Origin: Planctomycetota bacterium
Lineage (GTDB): Bacteria > Planctomycetota > MHYJ01 > JACPRB01
DNA length: 8,434 nt
Direction of reading: 5' to 3'
Assembly (NCBI GenBank): GCA_016200125.1
Contig: JACQFK010000098.1
Coordinates: 1 to 8,434 of the forward strand
Shown here: piece by piece, positions 6,607 to 8,434 of the stretch
Layout: every line of letters starts with the position of its first letter
Position numbering within the stretch: the stretch's first letter is position 1
Notes under the pieces: model-generated
What the model saw: the letters and a program-made list of their open reading frames with translations, nothing else
Database searches by the model: none
What the model was told of the DNA's origin: nothing
Translations under genes and position numbers: made by a program

Positions 6607-6846
6607 TTCCGGTGTAGTCTACCCACTCATCGACACATTCGAGATCCGTTTTACCACAGCAGCGTGAATGGGATGAAGAAGCAACTATACCATCCCTTGC
6701 GCCTCACCTGCGGCTTGTGAAGCCAACGTCGCTGGCATCGAACCAATCGGGGTAAATAGTGCGTAATCAATATAGAGTTCAGAACCCTCCGATCAGCATT
6801 TGACACAGGGAGATGGTCCGCTGTTGGACCGGCACTCCTTGGAATC
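6607..6846. other. GC-poor stretch without a recognisable gene
   Basis: No credible coding frame is seen on either strand. It holds two small inverted repeats, GGGATG (6670-6675) with CATCCC (6691-6696) and GGTCC (6815-6819) with GGACC (6826-6830). A perfect TTGACA at 6800-6805 has no -10 box at a suitable distance. It probably contains the metalloprotease promoter and the inner edge of the inserted segment. Confidence 0.5.
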
Positions 6847-6853
6847 GAGGTGA
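6847..6853 (+). promoter_or_regulatory. Ribosome binding site that fixes a TTG start
   Basis: GAGGTGA, a seven-base match to the 3' end of 16S rRNA, lies 6 bases before TTG at 6860. A TGA in the same frame at 6851-6853 rules out any earlier start, so TTG is the best start for the metalloprotease. Confidence 0.7.
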
Positions 6854-6859
6854 CATTCT

Positions 6860-8011
6860 TTGGTTGCAGCCGATGTAGAATCAGCTCCTCGCGATTCCTG
6901 TCGGGTCGCTCCGTTCCTCCGCCTGGCGCTCCTCCTGGTCCTCACGCCGGGCGCCTGCACGGACGATGACGAGGGTCCCGGCACCCTGGATGTCTGGGTG
7001 CACTACGACTACATGGTCGCGTCGGGCCACTCCCACGAGCCCAGCGCGAACGCCATCCAGATGGTCGTCGATGCCTTCAAGAAACATGGCGTGACCCTGC
7101 ACATCGACCCGGTTCATAACGCCATCCCCGAACACACGGTGATCGTCTTCGACGTGCCAGGAAGCCCCTTCACGTCCCTCGACCCCAACTGCGCAGGTCC
7201 CGACGCGGTGAGTTTCACCGCGCTCAAGGCACAGTACTTCCAACCCGCCTCAAGCCGGTACCGACGCCGGCCGCTTGCCAGCGAATGGCACTACGGGATC
7301 TTCGGGCACTGGCACACCACCGACAGCCCGACTCACGCGGCCAATTGCCCGCCCGATCCGGACACCGGAGGAGGACCGGACCCTGGATCGGTGGGCATCG
7401 CAACGCTTCCCGGGAATGACTTTATCATTGCGATGGAAAATCTCCTCGGGTGCTGGACGGATCTTGAGACCAACGCCCCTCTGCCCTGTCCCTCGCTCTA
7501 CGACCCCGCGGTGGCCGGAACCTTCATGCATGAGCTGGGACACAACCTCGGGCTGCAGCATGGCGGGGATGAATCTGTGAACTTCAAGCCGAACTATGTC
7601 AGTGTCATGAACTACCTCTACTCGGGCAGTCCGATCCCCATCCTCTCGTATTCGACGACCACTCCGAGCGGATACTCGGTTCGCGTGGACTACTCGGACG
7701 AGAAGCTCCCGGATCTCGTTGAGGATGATCTGGACGAAACCCTGGGGCTGCAGTCCTCCCACCCGAACGATGTCGTCTTCTGGTTCATTCCCGGCAGTCC
7801 GACCATTGAACCCTTTGGCCCCGCGGCAGGACCGCTGGATTGGAACAACGATGGGGACACGACGGACATCAACGTGATGATCGACCTCAACAACAGCAGC
7901 ATTTCCCTTCCCCCGACCGACAGGCTGACGGGCTTCGATGATTGGGCCTACATCCGGTATCGTCTGGCCCACCCGTCCCAATTCCCCGCGACCCCCCGGG
8001 GGACGTACTGA
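6860..8011 (+). CDS. Secreted metzincin-type zinc metalloprotease
   Basis: A 383-residue exported protein starting at TTG. A hydrophobic segment (18-32) ends in PGAC (Cys33) followed by acidic TDDDE, suggesting a lipoprotein, though the residue before GAC is not typical of a lipobox. The catalytic motif HELGHNLGLQH (224-234) matches the metzincin HExxHxxGxxH zinc site: His224, His228 and His234 as ligands, Glu225 as catalytic base. The Met-turn follows at SVMNY (Met250). It would cleave peptide bonds outside the cytoplasm; the substrate is unknown. Cys111, 163, 198 and 210 could form disulfides. Near the C-terminus WNNDGDTTD (328-336) resembles a Ca-binding or dockerin-type Asp/Asn loop, then LTGFDDWAY. 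I cannot assign a peptidase family beyond metzincin. The gene lies alone in a GC-poorer segment next to tRNA-Glu, pointing to horizontal acquisition. The reading frame looks intact. Confidence 0.85.
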   Translation: MVAADVESAPRDSCRVAPFLRLALLLVLTPGACTDDDEGPGTLDVWVHYDYMVASGHSHEPSANAIQMVVDAFKKHGVTLHIDPVHNAIPEHTVIVFDVPGSPFTSLDPNCAGPDAVSFTALKAQYFQPASSRYRRRPLASEWHYGIFGHWHTTDSPTHAANCPPDPDTGGGPDPGSVGIATLPGNDFIIAMENLLGCWTDLETNAPLPCPSLYDPAVAGTFMHELGHNLGLQHGGDESVNFKPNYVSVMNYLYSGSPIPILSYSTTTPSGYSVRVDYSDEKLPDLVEDDLDETLGLQSSHPNDVVFWFIPGSPTIEPFGPAAGPLDWNNDGDTTDINVMIDLNNSSISLPPTDRLTGFDDWAYIRYRLAHPSQFPATPRGTY

Positions 8012-8064
8012 GTTGCGGTTGAGTACGGCGCCTTGCCCCCGTTGCGGGCGAAGAGCCTCCCGGA

Positions 8065-8091
8065 GATGGCGCCCCCCACGGGATTCGAACC
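8065..8091 (-). repeat. 3' end of tRNA-Glu, partner of the 6577-6606 repeat
   Basis: This is the T loop, T stem 3' strand, acceptor 3' strand and CCA of the intact tRNA, plus two flanking bases. It shares the GATGGCGCCCCCC block and ACGGG-TT-GAACC-type block with 6577-6606 in the same orientation, forming the direct repeats that bracket the metalloprotease segment. Confidence 0.6.
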
Positions 8092-8142
8092 CGTGTCCCG
8101 GCCTTGAGAGGGCCGTGTCCTAGGCCACTAGACGAGGGGGGC
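8067..8142 (-). tRNA. tRNA-Glu (anticodon CTC)
   Basis: A 76-base cloverleaf on the minus strand with encoded CCA. The acceptor GCCCCCC pairs with GGGGGGC, followed by discriminator G and CCA. The anticodon stem CGGCC/GGCCG holds the loop CTCTCAA, anticodon CTC at 8108-8106, reading GAG. The T arm ACGGG-TTCGAAT-CCCGT is perfect. The D-arm region (GTCTAGTGGCC, then AGGAC) matches bacterial tRNA-Glu. The gene is intact although it appears to be the target of an insertion on its 3' side. Confidence 0.96.
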
Positions 8143-8161
8143 CGTTTTCGAAAGGACCCGG

Positions 8162-8190
8162 AGCTTAGTCCCGCCGTTCGACTAAATCAA
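8162..8190 (-). promoter_or_regulatory. Candidate promoter of tRNA-Glu
   Basis: On the minus strand TTGATT (8190-8185) and TAAGCT (8167-8162) are 17 bp apart, and the -10 lies 19 bases before the tRNA 5' end. Spacing and position suit a sigma-70 promoter; the -10 matches only three of six consensus bases. Confidence 0.3.
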
Positions 8191-8228
8191 GGAAAACCCT
8201 TGCGGCGAACGTATAGTAGGATGAACAG

Positions 8229-8434
8229 ATGATCAAGGCCGCCCTCGCCTCCCTGCTCCTCCTGGTCCCGCTGCAGGACGATGTCGACGCGAAGCTCAAG
8301 GAATTCGCCGACACGATGAAGACGGCGAAGTCCGACGGCGAGCAGATCAAGGCCATCCACGAGCTCGCCGCCACCCGCGCCTACAAGGCCGCGACCAAGC
8401 TCCTCCAGGTCGTCGCCGGCCCCTATCCCGAAGC
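8229..8434 (+). CDS. Secreted alpha-helical protein of unknown function, cut by window edge
   Basis: An ATG at 8229, with AGGA 7 bases upstream, opens a frame of 68 complete codons that runs off the right edge. Residues 1-15 form a hydrophobic signal peptide (KAALASLLLLVPLQ), giving a mature start near Asp17-Asp18. The rest is Lys/Glu/Ala-rich and predicted helical: AKLKEFADTMK, EQIKAIHELAAT and AYKAATKLLQVV. The helix spacing could suit a HEAT-like repeat protein, but too little is visible to assign a family. The upstream region 8143-8228 separates it from the divergent tRNA gene; TATAGT at 8212-8217 is a possible -10 but sits very close to the start. GC-rich codon use resembles the minus-strand genes, so it is likely native sequence outside the inserted segment. 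Confidence 0.7.
   Translation, partial: MIKAALASLLLLVPLQDDVDAKLKEFADTMKTAKSDGEQIKAIHELAATRAYKAATKLLQVVAGPYPE

Larger units (their letters stand above)
6579..8066. mobile_element. Candidate tRNA-integrated islet carrying a metalloprotease gene
   Basis: About 1.5 kb lies between an intact tRNA-Glu and a same-orientation copy of its 3' end on the tRNA's 3' side, the arrangement that tyrosine recombinases leave when they integrate in a tRNA. The enclosed DNA has lower GC than the flanks in hand-counted samples: 60 of 120 bases at 6661-6780 and 28 of 60 at 7561-7620, against 44 of 60 at 2941-3000. Its gene points against the minus-strand genes to the left. No integrase or recombinase gene is inside, so it would be a decayed or non-autonomous element. 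Boundaries are taken from the repeats. Confidence 0.5.

Noticed and set aside
6269..6667. Plus-strand frame containing MAPPPTGFEP
   Set aside because: PPTGFEP-type peptides are a well-known artefact of translating antisense to a tRNA T arm; the frame also runs antisense into the amidohydrolase gene.
6579..6703. A complete second tRNA gene at the repeat
   Set aside because: Only the 3' portion matches; the T stem no longer pairs and no anticodon or D arm can be folded upstream.
6800..6830. Perfect TTGACA followed by a small hairpin, as a promoter or terminator for the metalloprotease
   Set aside because: No -10 match lies 15-19 bp downstream, and the 5-bp stem at 6815-6830 has no T run. Left as an observation only.
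8012..8066. Terminator for the metalloprotease between its stop and the tRNA
   Set aside because: Short stems such as CCCG-TTG-CGGG and overlapping GGCGCC sites are present, but none has a long stem followed by a T run.
1..8434. CRISPR array, insertion sequence or recombinase gene
   Set aside because: No regularly spaced repeats and no transposase or integrase motifs were found on either strand.

Overview
The window comes from a GC-rich bacterium with a Gram-negative style of protein export (lipoprotein signals, a twin-arginine signal, and a C-terminal Gly/Cys-hydrophobic-Arg tail on a large secreted protein). The style of the secreted proteins fits soil or sediment lineages such as Planctomycetota, Acidobacteriota or Myxococcota. 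I lean weakly to Planctomycetota; the sequence alone does not settle it.

Layout. Positions 1-6414 hold five genes, all on the minus strand and read right to left. They are a Tat-exported amidohydrolase-2 family protein (6414-5413), overlapping a 992-residue secreted lysyl-oxidase-domain protein (5438-2460); then, after a 120-bp gap, an ethylbenzene-dehydrogenase-type heme-binding-like protein (2339-1470), a secreted heavy-metal-associated (HMA) CxxC protein (1435-980) and a lipoprotein of the DUF1593 nucleoside-hydrolase-like family (983 to the left edge, incomplete). Overlaps of 26 bp and 4 bp and a 34-bp spacing suggest two transcription units. All five products look exported.

Positions 6433-8066 differ. 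A secreted metzincin-type zinc metalloprotease gene (6860-8011, plus strand) and a GC-poorer, apparently non-coding leader lie between an intact tRNA-Glu(CTC) gene (8142-8067, minus strand) and a decayed copy of that tRNA's 3' end (6606-6579). The decayed copy has the same orientation, lies on the 3' side of the tRNA, and abuts a strong hairpin that would suit the tRNA's original terminator. This is the geometry left by integration into a tRNA 3' end. No integrase is present. The segment is best read as a small genomic islet or the remnant of one.

The right edge (8229 onward, plus strand) is the start of a secreted alpha-helical protein of unknown function.

How the genes may work together: the five minus-strand genes combine a probable copper quinoenzyme, a metal-binding CxxC protein and a heme-binding-like fold outside the cytoplasm. 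A shared extracytoplasmic redox or metal role is possible but is only inferred from gene order. The metalloprotease appears to be acquired cargo unrelated to them.
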